Source: Ariolimax columbianus (Eukaryota > Mollusca > Gastropoda > Stylommatophora > Arionidae). Taken from it: a DNA stretch of 64,000 nt. The notes beneath the pieces are model-generated. The model worked only from the letters and a program-made list of their open reading frames with translations. It did no database searches and was not told the DNA's origin. The stretch spans positions 54,071,615 through 54,135,614 of the forward strand of contig JAVGWX010000002.1 of the NCBI GenBank assembly GCA_036924085.1. Direction: 5' to 3'. Shown here in pieces: positions 9,909-19,740 of the stretch (position 1 is the stretch's first letter; each line of letters opens with the position of its first letter). Made by a program: the position numbers and the translations under genes.

Positions 9909-11841
9909 AGACGTCATGGATGTTAGTGATGTTTGTGGGACAATGTACAAGTGGATCAACCACTACCTCAAACAAAGAACGGCCAGAGTCCAAGTACAAG
10001 GGCAGATGAGCAAAAAGGTGACACTCGAGCAGGGAGTACCCCAAGGGGGAGTACTGTCACCCACACTCTTCCTGGTATATATAAACGACGTTACAGAGAA
10101 TATACCAAGGAGAGTCCATAGCTCAATGTTTGCAGACGATCTGGCTATGTGGACCTCTGAAAACAATCTCACCATAGCAAGAAATCGGATGCAGCAGGCC
10201 CTAACATCGCTGGAAGAGTGGGCGAACTCATGGCTGGTCAAAATAAACGAGGAGAAAACCACATGCACAATATTCTCGCTTTCAATAAAACCCCAAAATA
10301 CCAAATTAAGTTTAAATGGCAAATTCCTGCAGCCAAACGACAACCCAACCTATCTGGGAGTCACATTTGATCGGCGCATGACATGGAAAAGTCAGATCGA
10401 GAGAAACCGAATGAGAGCCAGAGAAAGAATGGCAATCATGAGGAAAATTGCTGACACAAGCTGGGGAGCAGACGAAGGCATACTAAAGAAACTGTACACT
10501 GGAAGAGTGAGACCAGTTCTCGAGTATGGCATTGCGGCATGGACAACAGCAGCAAAGGCGAACTTCGATAAAGTTAGCAAACTTCAAAACCAAGCCATGA
10601 GAGTTATAACAGGAGGCATGAAGTCAACGCCAATTGTAGAACTTGAAAAGATTACAAAACTGCAATCCATGACCGATAGAAGAGACTGCAGAGCCCAGCT
10701 GCAGTCAGAGAAACTCCGAAGACTGACTGACCATCCAATGCACCAGAGACTAAACAATTTGGGAAATGGGAAACTAAAGCGGAGAAACTTTGCAGAAATA
10801 GCCAAAGCAAAGATGCATGAAGATCCCATAAACGCACTAGCAACACCAAAACCCATCACTACTGTACGAAAACCTACCTGGAGGCAGGACATATTTCCAG
10901 AGGTGGTAGAAAATATACCAGGTATTGGAAACAAAAACTGCCAGACTGAAAAAGAAAGGAGAGATACTACCCTAAGCTTTATATCGAAAAGCTACCCAAG
11001 CATGGACTGGACCCATGCATACACCGACGGTTCTGTAACAAACACTACACAGAACGGAGGGGCAGGAGCATTCCTGAACCTACCAAATGGCAGAAAAATA
11101 ACACTGTCATTCGCTACTGGTAAGTACACAAGCAATTTCAGAGCGGAGGCAGAGGCACTGAGGGCGGCAGTGGAAGAAATGGTGACACACAAAGAAAATG
11201 AAAGCTATATAGTCCTGCTTACAGATACTCTCGCCGTAGTCACAGCGCTAAAAAGCCAGAAAAACACTGAGCTTAATGACTTAATAGCAGCACTCTGCCA
11301 ACTGTGCCAGCAGTCCGCACCAAAAAGGGTAGTGGTACAGTGGGTCCCATCACACTGCAACATCCAAGGCAACGAGGAGGCAGACAGACTGGCAAAAGAA
11401 GGTGCAAGACTACCACAAACAGATACTAGTATGACGTACGAAGAGTCAAAACGGCTTATCAAAGCCAGATACATGACCAAATGGGAAACCGAACATACTG
11501 ATTACACCAAAAACGATGCCTATTACCAGTTGAACCGAAGAGAGCAGGTCGTTGTCTTCAGACTTCGCACTGGCCACAATAGACTGAGGTACCACCTATT
11601 CAACAAATTGAAGATAGGTGGTACCGACGAATGCCCGTGCAGTACCGGTAAAATGACCGCTGAACATCTGCTGCAGAACTGCCCGACATACGAGGATCAG
11701 AGAGAGCAGATGTGGCCATCACCAGTGGAACTGCAAGACAAGCTCTATGGCAGTGGCGACAGCCTCAGGATGACCGCCGCTTTTTTCGAAAAAATAATGG
11801 TTACTGTCTGACTGCGTACGAAGAAGAAGAAGAAGAAGAAA
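9909..11841 (+). mobile_element. 5'-truncated LINE-A with GAA tail
   Basis: This is a non-LTR retrotransposon copy that begins inside the reverse transcriptase and ends with (GAA)n at about 11818-11841. The minus copy at 16143-17437 contains the upstream linker and motif A region that is missing here, which supports 5' truncation on insertion. It lies against the LINE-B fragment on its left. The exact insertion border and target duplication could not be fixed. RT plus RNase H and a microsatellite tail fit the I-superfamily group of LINEs; the precise clade is not decided. Confidence 0.85.
9916..11811 (+). CDS. LINE-A ORF2 C-terminal two-thirds: reverse transcriptase, RNase H, CCHC-like motif
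   Basis: A 631-codon frame is open to the stop. The RT block GVPQGGVLSPTLFLVYINDV starts near residue 39 and the catalytic FADD is at 71-74. An RNase H domain follows with all four expected acidic residues: Asp371 in AYTDGSV, Glu411 in FRAEAEAL, Asp437 in LLTDTLA and Asp490 in GNEEADRLAKEG, the last preceded by VPSHCNIQ. A C-terminal CPC...EHLLQNC motif completes the usual LINE layout. The first Met is only the first in the open frame; the real protein would start far upstream with an endonuclease. RT fingers and motif A are missing, so the product is unlikely to be active. Absence of stops and the near-identical copy at 23437-23809 suggest recent activity. Confidence 0.9.
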   Translation: MDVSDVCGTMYKWINHYLKQRTARVQVQGQMSKKVTLEQGVPQGGVLSPTLFLVYINDVTENIPRRVHSSMFADDLAMWTSENNLTIARNRMQQALTSLEEWANSWLVKINEEKTTCTIFSLSIKPQNTKLSLNGKFLQPNDNPTYLGVTFDRRMTWKSQIERNRMRARERMAIMRKIADTSWGADEGILKKLYTGRVRPVLEYGIAAWTTAAKANFDKVSKLQNQAMRVITGGMKSTPIVELEKITKLQSMTDRRDCRAQLQSEKLRRLTDHPMHQRLNNLGNGKLKRRNFAEIAKAKMHEDPINALATPKPITTVRKPTWRQDIFPEVVENIPGIGNKNCQTEKERRDTTLSFISKSYPSMDWTHAYTDGSVTNTTQNGGAGAFLNLPNGRKITLSFATGKYTSNFRAEAEALRAAVEEMVTHKENESYIVLLTDTLAVVTALKSQKNTELNDLIAALCQLCQQSAPKRVVVQWVPSHCNIQGNEEADRLAKEGARLPQTDTSMTYEESKRLIKARYMTKWETEHTDYTKNDAYYQLNRREQVVVFRLRTGHNRLRYHLFNKLKIGGTDECPCSTGKMTAEHLLQNCPTYEDQREQMWPSPVELQDKLYGSGDSLRMTAAFFEKIMVTV

Positions 11842-11875
11842 TAGACGACCATCCGACCGAGCGTCATTATTATTG

Positions 11876-11980
11876 ACATATGACCAGCGCGCGTGTGCGC
11901 ACACACACATACAGGCACACACACACGCACACACAGAAAAACACACAGACAGATAGACACAAATACACGAGGACAAGTCA
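11876..11980. repeat. AC-rich low-complexity tract
   Basis: Imperfect (AC)n with interspersed GCAC and AGAC. Confidence 0.85.
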
Positions 11981-12412
11981 GTAAATAGGTAACAAGCGTC
12001 TATTTAAACAAAACGATAAAGTGAACCAGTACGCACTTGTAAACCATTTATGAATACACTGACATTGTCCTTTATGTTTTCAACATTATTTGTACTTATC
12101 CCATTGCTTTATAAGTATATCAGGACATAGGATATCCACGTTTGATTCATTTTGTTTTCGTCAGTTAATTGTCTAGGTACCGTCCGTGAGCACACTTTCC
12201 AGAAATTCAATCGACCATGCATTATGCTGTAGGTTTAAAACACCATATTGCAGTTTTCTACACAGTCTATCGTTACTAGAATATCAGTTCGAATCATCTT
12301 CCCCAACTGCCGCGTGGGTACTTCTGTTGCAATCTAAGCAGAACGACTAGGTTAGGCTACATTAGCAATATTTGTTAGCGTCTTTAAGAAAATGTATCGG
12401 CCCTTTTATGCT
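11981..12412. other. No recognisable feature
   Basis: AT-rich sequence with no gene-like ORF and no repeat recognised from elsewhere in the window. Confidence 0.5.
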
Positions 12413-12692
12413 GATAAATAAGATTATAACAAGTTTTTCAAAATACAACCACCTACAAGAACAAGAGATCACAGCTATAAATTAATTAAAGAAAGGTCCA
12501 TGGTAAATTTTAAGACATTTTTTTTAGTCAGAGAGTGGCGAATGCTTGGAATGCATTGTAACAGGGAATAGTGGAAGCGGGGTCAATTAATGCAATTAAT
12601 GCAAATAATGCACATAGTTTTTAGATTCAGGAAGTGTAAAGAAACTGGTTGTATACAGACTCTCATAGTCTTCTAAACCAGTATAAGCTAAA
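12413..12692 (+). mobile_element. LINE-C 3' fragment (CR1/L2-like)
   Basis: The sequence matches the 3' end shared with 20876-21175 and the complement of 42366-42835: ataacaagttttt, gaggtccatgg-like, tttagtcagagagtgg, gcttggaatgcattg, ggttgtatacagactct and aaccagtataa. In better copies the coding part reads RLDIRKYFFSQRVVSAWNAL and FKNKLDAHSF, the usual C-terminal tail of CR1/L2-type LINE proteins. This copy is frameshifted and lacks the TTAAG tail. Confidence 0.75.
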
Positions 12693-13503
12693 TTTCGGCA
12701 CCTGTGATCCATCCTAGGAATTGCATGAAAGAGCAGAGTGATAAATGCAGCTGTGTATTCTCACACCAGTTTCACAAGCATATACATTCTCCTTAGGCAA
12801 CGAAGGTGACTATTTCCTGTGACTAGTGAACTATTTCCACTATTTTCTTCGCATGGAAATGGTCGCATCCCGAAATATATTCTCTATAGACAGCTGACGG
12901 ATGACAAAAAGAACAGTCGACCAACACAGCTGAGGTTCAAAGATGCATGTAAGCTGGACATAGGTCAGACATCCAGGCAGGGAAGAAGAAACTGCAGACC
13001 GATCCAAGAGGAGATGTAACCTGAAGGGCCACCTCACGCTTGGTGAAAAGAAGCTCTTGCAACACGGAGAAAAAAACCACAGAAAAAAACAACTCAGTAG
13101 AGAGTTACCACTCCAAGGTCGCATCATATTAAAGTCATTCATGACTGAAAGGGGCTTCTACGGGAGCCAGATACAATCAGGCGAAGGGCAGTGGGCAGCA
13201 GTACGTGGATGAGCCGGCTCAAAAATACGTGATGAGGATATGTTGAAGTCTTTGAACCAGCGATGCAGAATCATCTGAATGTCTCCCGTACAATTAAGGA
13301 GTGCAACTTTATTTCTAAAGACTAGTAGAGAATAGCATATTTTAATCTGCAGAAGTTATGATCAGGAAGAAATAAGAACTTTAGTATTTATAATAGTATA
13401 GTTAAATTGAAGAAAACCAAAGAGCAAAAAGAATCATGATTCAAAGATATATATACAAGAAAGAATGGAAGGATGTGACTCTTTAATAAGAAAAACTATG
13501 TCT

Positions 13504-13505
<2 letters not shown>
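12693..13505. other. No recognisable gene
   Basis: Short frames near 12819-13142 show no domain. The sequence between 13020 and 13110 is AG-rich (gagaaaaaaaccacagaaaaaaac). No repeat family of the window was recognised here. Confidence 0.45.
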
Positions 13506-13506
<1 letters not shown>

Positions 13507-13552
<46 letters not shown>

Positions 13553-13570
13553 GCACGCACGCACGCACAG

Positions 13571-13641
<71 letters not shown>
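13507..13641. repeat. Compound microsatellite (CA)n then (TA)n
   Basis: A CA run with GCAC interruptions to about 13590 is followed by a perfect AT run to about 13640. Confidence 0.97.
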
Positions 13642-13644
<3 letters not shown>

Positions 13645-13679
13645 GTCTCTGTTCTGGAACTTCAGAGGCAAGAGAAGTA

Positions 13680-14643
13680 GAGGGATGCTTGCCCATTCAT
13701 TGCAGAGAAAATTAAAGTAAATATTTTAAAAGACTGGAGAGACATGAATTGAGCTGGCACAAATAGCGCAATGTATATATATATTTATTTCGTTACACTA
13801 AAAAAATATTTTAAAAGATTTTTGATAAATTTAAAAGACAATGATCTCTTTCCCCAACCCCGTTACTTTTTTATTCCGTAATATTATTTTATGTTTACAT
13901 ATTTAGAAATTACTTTGACTTTCGATTTCCCTTAGGCCTGTACAATAACAGTGTGACGTCACTGATCAATCAAAACACGGCAATCAGCGGGTCGAAAATA
14001 AGGTGTGTACACCTGTGCTAGCAAACGTATGCTTCAAATAGACTGTTTGCTTAATGCATAGGTAATCAAAACAAGATTTAAAGAATGAAATTACGAACTA
14101 GTTTAAAATAAATTATATTCGGATATAATTTTGAATTTTGCATTTGTTAAGTATCTGGCGGGCGTCAGTTTTGTTTTCAACTGAGTTAATAACTCAGTTA
14201 TGAACTGAACGGAATATAATGACTCATAAATGAGTGCATGTATGATGTAAAAATGATACATCTTTGCCCCTTTATTTGTAAGGTTGTAGGAAGGATGTGG
14301 TGAATAATAATTGATAGTATGCATTTAATTTAAATTTCTACGAGAATGATAATGTATTGTTGCACTTATAAGTTATAGATACATTAAAGTCACCGCTGCG
14401 AAAATATGTGAAGTGGAACCAGTAAAGGAATAAATAGTCTACGAAAGTACTATGCATGGTGCTGCTGCTGCTGCAAAAAAATCTTTACTGCAGCCGTAGA
14501 AAATTATGTATCATTATCGAAGTCTGCCGTGCTGTAGTAAATGCGTACTGGGTATCGTTTATCCAGACAGAAGTTTACTCTCATCATTTATTTGATTTGT
14601 TAGGAAGCAATCTTGACGTTATTCTAGAGACATTATTTTGCAG
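13680..14643. other. AT-rich sequence 5' of the first visible elongase exon
   Basis: No repeat or coding segment was recognised. It ends with a splice-acceptor-like attattttgcag at 14632-14643, so it is probably the 3' part of an intron whose upstream exon lies further left or is a short or non-coding 5' exon. No promoter could be assigned. Confidence 0.45.
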
Positions 14644-14802
14644 GATTCAATCATGGGAGGCACGTTAACAGCTACAGGTGTTCTGAATTTTTTAAAGATG
14701 ACAGCTGGTTTGCCATCAATACCTCTTTTTGTGGGGTACGTGTTGATATATACTGTTTCTGGACTGTGGCAAAGATGGACTTCACCATTTGATCTTAAAC
14801 TG
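14644..14802 (+). CDS. ELO/ELOVL fatty-acid elongase, first visible coding exon
   Basis: The exon follows an acceptor (ttttgcag) and ends at a GTGAGC donor (14803). The first in-frame Met is at 14653, and the frame continues 5' of it to the acceptor (Asp-Ser-Ile), so the true start may be in an upstream exon. From that Met, 50 residues are encoded: a membrane segment SIPLFVGYVLIYTVSGLW followed by SPFDLKL, the usual ELO N-terminal transmembrane helix and PFxLK motif. Elongases of this family are multi-pass ER membrane 3-ketoacyl-CoA synthases that extend long-chain acyl-CoAs with malonyl-CoA. Four exons at 14644, 18484, 26521 and 33431 join in phase to give 242 residues from this Met. That is shorter than the usual 260-320, again pointing to a missing N-terminal exon. 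Confidence 0.85.
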
Positions 14803-15164
14803 GTGAGCTATTTCATTTTTGTGAATGTAACTTATAAATCACCTGATTAGTACTTGGGGTGAAAATAATGATCATGGTGATCCATTTTTTGGCTCCAAAT
14901 GAAGCGCATAGGTCCACCACAACAGCTGTCCTTACTTACAGGAAGCGTGTATCTGAGTATTTGCAGTGGTGGTTTCAATAGCAAATATTTTCCATAATGA
15001 GGTTGCTAGCCTCTTGCACCCCTCTTTAATCATCTTTTTATGCCATGCTTGGAAGGTCATACTGGTCCAATTTGTTTCAACTAGTACTTCATTTGGGGAT
15101 AGAATAGAAAATAATATGTTTGCTGTGACCATCCAAGAACATTGAAAAAAGGTGATGGGTCTTA

Positions 15165-15400
15165 AAGGCACAGTGAATGAGATGTCAGCAAGCAGCACTC
15201 AAAGCTGAATGCTTGCATCAGGATCAGCAAACCAGAATTGTCTAAGACCAAAGTGGTACCTTTGTATATGGGCTGCATCCCTACAGTCAGGCTGAAAGAA
15301 TAATGTGGTATGTTGAAATTGCTATGTCATGTCGAAAGGGACATAGTCACAGCCTCGCAGTAAAGTACATCATAATGTAACAAAATGTCCTTTTTAGGAT
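15165..15400 (+). repeat. R1 dispersed repeat copy
   Basis: Shares ordered blocks with 29447-29715, 34345-34615 and 37328-37975: cagtgaatgagatg, gcatcaggatcagcaaacca, cacagcctcgcagtaaa and aatgtaacaaaatg. The unit is about 270 bp. No coding capacity and no clear pol III boxes were found, so its class (SINE or other non-autonomous element) is undecided. Confidence 0.7.
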
Positions 15401-15481
15401 GAATGATGAAGATGAAAAAGAATTGAAAGGCAACTAAAGAGCTGTAGAACGATTACTCCTGAAACCACAACCCTATGCTAT

Positions 15482-15541
15482 AATATTGGTTGTATACAGA
15501 TTCAGCAGTCTTCTAAACCAGTATAAAGACGTTAAGTTAAG
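15482..15541 (+). mobile_element. Very short LINE-C 3' tail insertion
   Basis: Only the terminal segment is present: ggttgtatacagatt, tcttctaaaccagtataaag and acgttaagttaag with the TTAAG tail. This is typical of a severely 5'-truncated LINE copy. Confidence 0.75.
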
Positions 15542-15553
15542 CTACATGCTTCC

Positions 15554-16000
15554 TGTAAATGGACCATCTAAAGTGGTGACCTTAATTTCCCTTGACACGA
15601 AAAGGCAAAATTAAATAACCCTGTCAGTATTTGTTTTCTGGTGTGCTTCTGCTGTTCGTTCTAGTCATAACTGGGGTTTGTGACATTAAAGAAGTTGATA
15701 TGTTAGCTCAAAAAGTACACATAGTAGGGACATTAAATATGGCAAAATGAAATCAATAAATGACCACAATTAGATGATGTAAATGGACCATCTAAAGTGG
15801 TGACCTTAATTTCCCTTGACACGAAAAGGCAAAATTAAATAACCCTGTCAGTATTTGTTTTCTGGTGTGCTGCTGTTCGTTCTAGTCATAACTGGGGTTT
15901 GCGACATTAAAGAAGTTGATATGTTAGCTCAAAAAGTACACATAGTAGGGACATTAAATATGGCAAAATGAAATCAATAAATGACCACAATTAGATGATG
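15554..16000. repeat. Two-copy tandem duplication of about 225 bp
   Basis: The block 15554-15778 is repeated immediately at 15779-16000. The copies differ by a 3-base deletion (cttctgctg against ctgctg) and very few substitutions (for example gtttgtgac against gtttgcgac), so the duplication is recent. No ORF or known element was recognised in it. Confidence 0.95.
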
Positions 16001-16142
16001 GCTTTATAATCTATGAATCAGCAATCAACAAAATGCAGGAGATTGAAATCAAATGGTCAAGTAGGAAGTGGCACTTGCAAACATACAAGAGATCAGAAGT
16101 GCATCAGAAGTTTACAGTGATTTTGTGATATCCGCGCCTTTC

Positions 16143-17437
16143 TTGATCTTCTTCTTCGTACGCTGTCAAACGTCAATTTGTTTGAAGAAAGCAGTGGTCA
16201 TCCTAAGGCTGTCGGCATTGCCATAGAGTTTGTCTAGTGTTGGTACTGGTGATGGCCACATGTGCTTTCTCTGGTCCTCGTATGTCAGGCAATTTTGCAG
16301 CAGATGTTCAGGAGTAATTTTCCCTGCACCACAGGTGCATTCAACAGTAGCACCTATCTTCAATTTATTGAATAGATGGTACCTCAGTCTGTTGTGGCCT
16401 GTGCGGAGTCTGAAGACCACCACCTGATCTCTTCTATTCAGCTGGTAATAAACATAATTTCTTGTGGTACTCCCTGCTCCAGTGTTGCCTTTTTGCTCAT
16501 CTGCCCTTGTACTTGAACTCTGGCTGTTCTGTTTTCGAGATAGTGGCTGATCCATCTGTACATTTTTCCAGATACTTCTTCTTCGTAACTTGACTAAGTC
16601 CCTCTTTCCACACCTTGTCGAATGCCTTCTCTAGATCCACCCAAACCACTACTGTATGCTTTTTCTCTTGATAAGCATCTTCCATTTCCTGCGCTATGAG
16701 AGTGATCTGATCCTCAATGGATCTGTGTTGTCTAAATCCTGCTTAGAATTAATATGTGCTTTGCTTCCAGGTGCCCCATCAGTTTACCTACACAGCTCAG
16801 TAGACTGATAGGCCTGTATCCATTTGGATCTGTTCTATCTTTGTCTTTCTTTAGAACTTATATAAGTATAGCATCTTTCCACGCCTGCGGTCCAATCCTC
16901 TTTTCCAGTCATGGAAATTAACTGACAGTAACTTCCTCTTTGCTGTTTGGCCCAACCCTATCAGCATTTCATTTGTTACCCCATATTTTTCAGGCAATTT
17001 CTTTTTCCTGAAAGTTCTCATAACCTCATCTATTTAATTCATTGTTAGTTTTTCCATGATGTGCTTCTCTGGTGTAATCTTGATGTTGTCATGGCTCTTT
17101 TGTTCTTCACTTATGTCTGTATGTCTGTCTGCCTGTCTGTAGGGACATCAATGTGGTTTGCTCTGGCATAATGTTCTATAAAAGCGCTTGCTGCTTTTTT
17201 TCCAGTGAGCGTGCTGTCACCCTGCTTGATGGTAATTTGTTTATTTGATATTTCGTCATTCATGGCTCTGACTAATTTCCATAGTTTGTTCCCTTCTCTA
17301 TCTAGATTGAGGCTTTCTGTTTTTGCTTTCCAACTGTCTCTTATTATTTGGTTCAGTGTTCTTTTGTATTTTGCAGTGAGGGCCTTGAGGGAGATATTTG
17401 CTTCACTCATGGTGCTTGGCGGCTTAGCAGAGAACAA
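16143..17437 (-). pseudogene. LINE-A copy with large internal deletion
   Basis: Minus strand, read from 17437 down. First comes a linker region, LKALTAKYKRTLNQIIRDSW and LWKLVRAMNDEISNKQITIK, that lies between endonuclease and RT in LINEs. Decayed sequence follows, then WVDLEKAFDKVW (RT motif A), then the region matching 9950-10035 of LINE-A. At about 16468 the sequence jumps straight to the part matching 11515 (VYYQLNRRDQVVVFRL, CTCGAGKITPEHLLQNC) and ends with the GAA-type tail near 16143. About 1.45 kb, covering the FADD motif and all of RNase H, is missing. Other stops and shifts are present. Confidence 0.85.
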
Positions 17438-17503
17438 TTACAGCGATGCAGGAAAAGAGAGTTGCACGAAAGGACAAAATGCAAGACAGCCCAATTACCA
17501 CTT

Positions 17504-17568
17504 AATACTTTGTCTTTATACTGGTTTAGAAGACTCTGCAGAGTCTGTATACAGCCAGTTTCTTGGAA
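17504..17568 (-). mobile_element. LINE-C 3' tail (complement)
   Basis: The run gtctttatactggtttagaa followed by gactctgcagagtctgtatac is the complement of the LINE-C terminal segment found at 20876-21175. Confidence 0.75.
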
Positions 17569-17690
17569 GGTGATTAACCAATGTGTAAATCCATCTTAAT
17601 AGACTAAAAAACTAGAGCAAAGTAGACACACAGTCTGTTAGGCGCCATCTATGCTGATCTTAACAAACCATCTAACCATGGCTGGTGCTA
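17569..17690 (-). repeat. Dispersed repeat shared with 26025-26145
   Basis: Blocks tccatcttaatagact, actagagcaaagtagac, cagcctgttagg-like and gccatctat occur in the same order at 26025-26115. At 26 kb this segment adjoins a reversed SINE-C, so it may be the 3' part of that SINE. Confidence 0.6.
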
Positions 17691-17885
17691 TGCCATGTCA
17701 CGCAGTTTGTTTAAACCTCTTATGAAATGCTCTCTGTGGGGAGTGCTGCTATTCTTGTCTTTTTCATACACAAAGATCCCTGTAGACAACTCAGGAACTA
17801 GTGATGTTTATGTGTGCCCAATATTCGGAAGAGTTTGTTGTGGTCACATTTAATTAATAATGTCTGAAGCTATCGCCATTTTTAC

Positions 17886-18073
17886 TTGTGATGGGTAACT
17901 AACTAACCAACTAACTAACTAACCAACTCACTCACTCACTCACTCACTCACTCACTCACTCACTCACTCACTCACTCACTCACTCACCATACTACCCACC
18001 CACAAACCCAATCAACCAAGCAACCAACCAATTAAACCAACTGAACTAACTATCTAAACTAATTAAACTAACT

Positions 18074-18104
<31 letters not shown>

Positions 18105-18312
18105 ATAACTAACTAACTTAACTATCTAACTAACTAACTAACTAACTAAACTAACTAACTAACTAAACTAACAACACTAACAAAACTAAACTAACAAAAC
18201 TAACTAACTTAACTAACTTAACTAACTTAACTAAACAAATTAAACTAACTGACTAACTAACTAACTGACTAACTAACTAACTAACTAAACTATCTAAACT
18301 AAATAACAACCT
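17886..18312. repeat. Tetranucleotide microsatellite (CTAA)n / (CTCA)n
   Basis: About 430 bp of CTAA, CTCA, CCAA and CTTAA repeats with a pure CTCA block at about 17927-17987. It lies in elongase intron 1, close to exon 2. Confidence 0.95.
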
Positions 18313-18483
18313 AACATGCTTTGGTGCAGGTTTCCTAAACGGAGATCAACTGTTGTGGAAGTTTTATTCTCCTTGTGGACATGAAGAAGGTAGGATGATG
18401 ATAGTGGTATAATATATATTAGTAGTGGCTGGACCACATAATATTGTAGTTTCTAATTATTGCTGTTTCTGCTTTTGTTTTAG

Positions 18484-18633
18484 TTGTTAATTATACACAA
18501 CTTTGGTTGCTGTCTGGCGAGTGCGGCAACATTTGGTGGTTTCTCTTACTCTCTAATCATGAATGGTTCAATCTATGGCAGGGCACCTGAGCCTTTCCTT
18601 ACACAAGTTTACAGGATTTACTGGATAACAAAG
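18484..18633 (+). CDS. ELO/ELOVL fatty-acid elongase, exon 2
   Basis: Flanked by an acceptor (ttttgttttag) and a GTGATG donor, phase 0 at both ends, 50 residues. It continues the first exon with LLIIHNFGCCLASAATFGG, where His-Asn is the conserved pair in the second membrane region. It ends in RIYWITK, supplying the Lys of the KxxExxDT motif that is completed by exon 3. Confidence 0.9.
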
Positions 18634-18727
18634 GTGATGTATCTTGTACTTTGCAATTATAAAATATATATTTTTTAGCAAAGTGTAGGGCAGTATACTA
18701 ATACATTTTAAAGAAATATAAAGGTGG

Positions 18728-18818
18728 TCTTTCTACTTCTTCTTCTTCCTTCTTGTTCTTCTTCTTCCTTCTTGTTGTTGTTGTTCTTCTTCTTCTTCTT
18801 CTTCTTCTTCTTCTTCTC
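18728..18818. repeat. (CTT)n microsatellite
   Basis: CTT repeats with GTT interruptions, directly before the SINE-C start. Confidence 0.9.
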
Positions 18819-19192
18819 TATGGGGACTGAGTGGTCTCGAGATAAGATGTCGTCCTCAGGTGCTGGAGGTTGTAGGTTCAAATTACAATGGAGACTTGGA
18901 TTTTTTTTACATGGACTTTCTGATATTTCCCCGGATATCTGGCTAGTATAGATCGGATGCCGTGTGCAGTGTCATGCACGTTAAAAATCCCCCAGCAGTT
19001 GGAAATCTAAAAGAGTAGACTTAAAGGCCACTGCCTTTAATTCAAATTTATGTTAAAAATCTAGCCAATCCTTGCTGGTGCTACAGAGTTTGTCCATTGT
19101 GTTGAGATTCTTCAATAATATGGAGAAGAACAAAACACTTACGGTTAAACTGTGTACAATGACGTTGATTCTTCTACTAAACTAAACTAAAC
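18819..19192 (+). mobile_element. tRNA-derived SINE (SINE-C)
   Basis: It starts with tatggggactgagtggtctcg and carries a B-box-like ggttcaaat (18874-18882), then a core with gatcggatgccgtgtgcagtg and cacgttaaaaatccc, and ends with an ACTAAA-type tail at about 19178-19192. The complement of 26150-26398 has the same order (ttcagtggtctcgaggtaag, gggttcaaagacc, cacgttaaaaattc, aaaagagtaggcttaa). Cores with CACGTTAAA are known from several metazoan SINE families, but I could not assign a name. Confidence 0.8.
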
Positions 19193-19199
19193 TTCTTCT

Positions 19200-19380
19200 T
19201 GTTCTTCCTCCTCATCCTCCTCTTCGTCCTCTTCCTCCTTCTTCTTAATTTTCTTCAATTACTCTAAAGTAATTGCATCTATTATTTCTCTCACAACCTT
19301 TCTGTGGTCACCATACATTTTATTCCTCAATTAAAAGTAGGAGGGGGGGGGGGGGGAGAAAGGGGGGGGGGGATGTTGAC
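19200..19380. repeat. CT-rich tract and poly-G runs
   Basis: CTTCTTC/CCTCCTC sequence near 19195-19250, and two G runs of 14 and 11 at 19343-19356 and 19362-19372, interrupted by AGAAA. Such G runs are prone to assembly error. Confidence 0.85.
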
Positions 19381-19555
19381 ATATTGTCGTCTATTTTTCT
19401 CATGGAGGCAACTGACTTGGAGAACATGTTCTGTTTATACTTTCTGCATGGGCATATGTCTGTGTGACTGATTTAGTATTTATTGAACACATGATGTTTC
19501 AGTCTGCAGTGGCCTCTTGTAACTGAAATCACACTGCAAGAATTGAATTCAGAAT

Positions 19556-19740
19556 TCCTTCTTCTTCTTCTGCGTTCGTTCTCAATCTCCTACTACCAAG
19601 CCCTGAACAGGGCTTTACATGTAGCAGGATGTAGTCCAGAGAACAGAATGCGTTGTGTCGCTAGTTTACCGATTGGCTGGGATATTTGCACTTTTCGGTT
19701 CACACACATCTGTCTTCGGCAGGTAGAATTCCTTAAATGC
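19556..19740 (-). repeat. R2 dispersed repeat copy (GAA-tailed on minus strand)
   Basis: It starts with cttcttcttctgcgttcgtt and continues ctcaatctcctac, agccctgaacagggcttt, gtagcaggatgtagtcc, gatatttgcac and cttcggcag. The same order is found at 23090-23245, 29052-29216 and 36785-36880. Because the CTT run is at the left, the element points to the minus strand and ends in (GAA)n, like LINE-A. The inner palindrome agccctgaacagggct is notable. Confidence 0.75.

Larger units (their letters stand above)
14803..18483 (+). other. Elongase intron 1
   Basis: Bounded by GTGAGC and a pyrimidine-rich acceptor ending tgtttctgcttttgttttag, phase 0. It holds an R1 repeat, LINE-C tails on both strands, a 225-bp tandem duplication, a rearranged LINE-A on the minus strand and a 430-bp CTAA/CTCA tract. 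Confidence 0.85.

Noticed and set aside
13465..13696. Short ORFs on both strands over the CA/TA tract
   Set aside because: They are translations of microsatellite sequence.
16166..16685. Two minus ORFs as an independent small gene
   Set aside because: They are frameshifted and shadow-frame pieces of the rearranged LINE-A copy.
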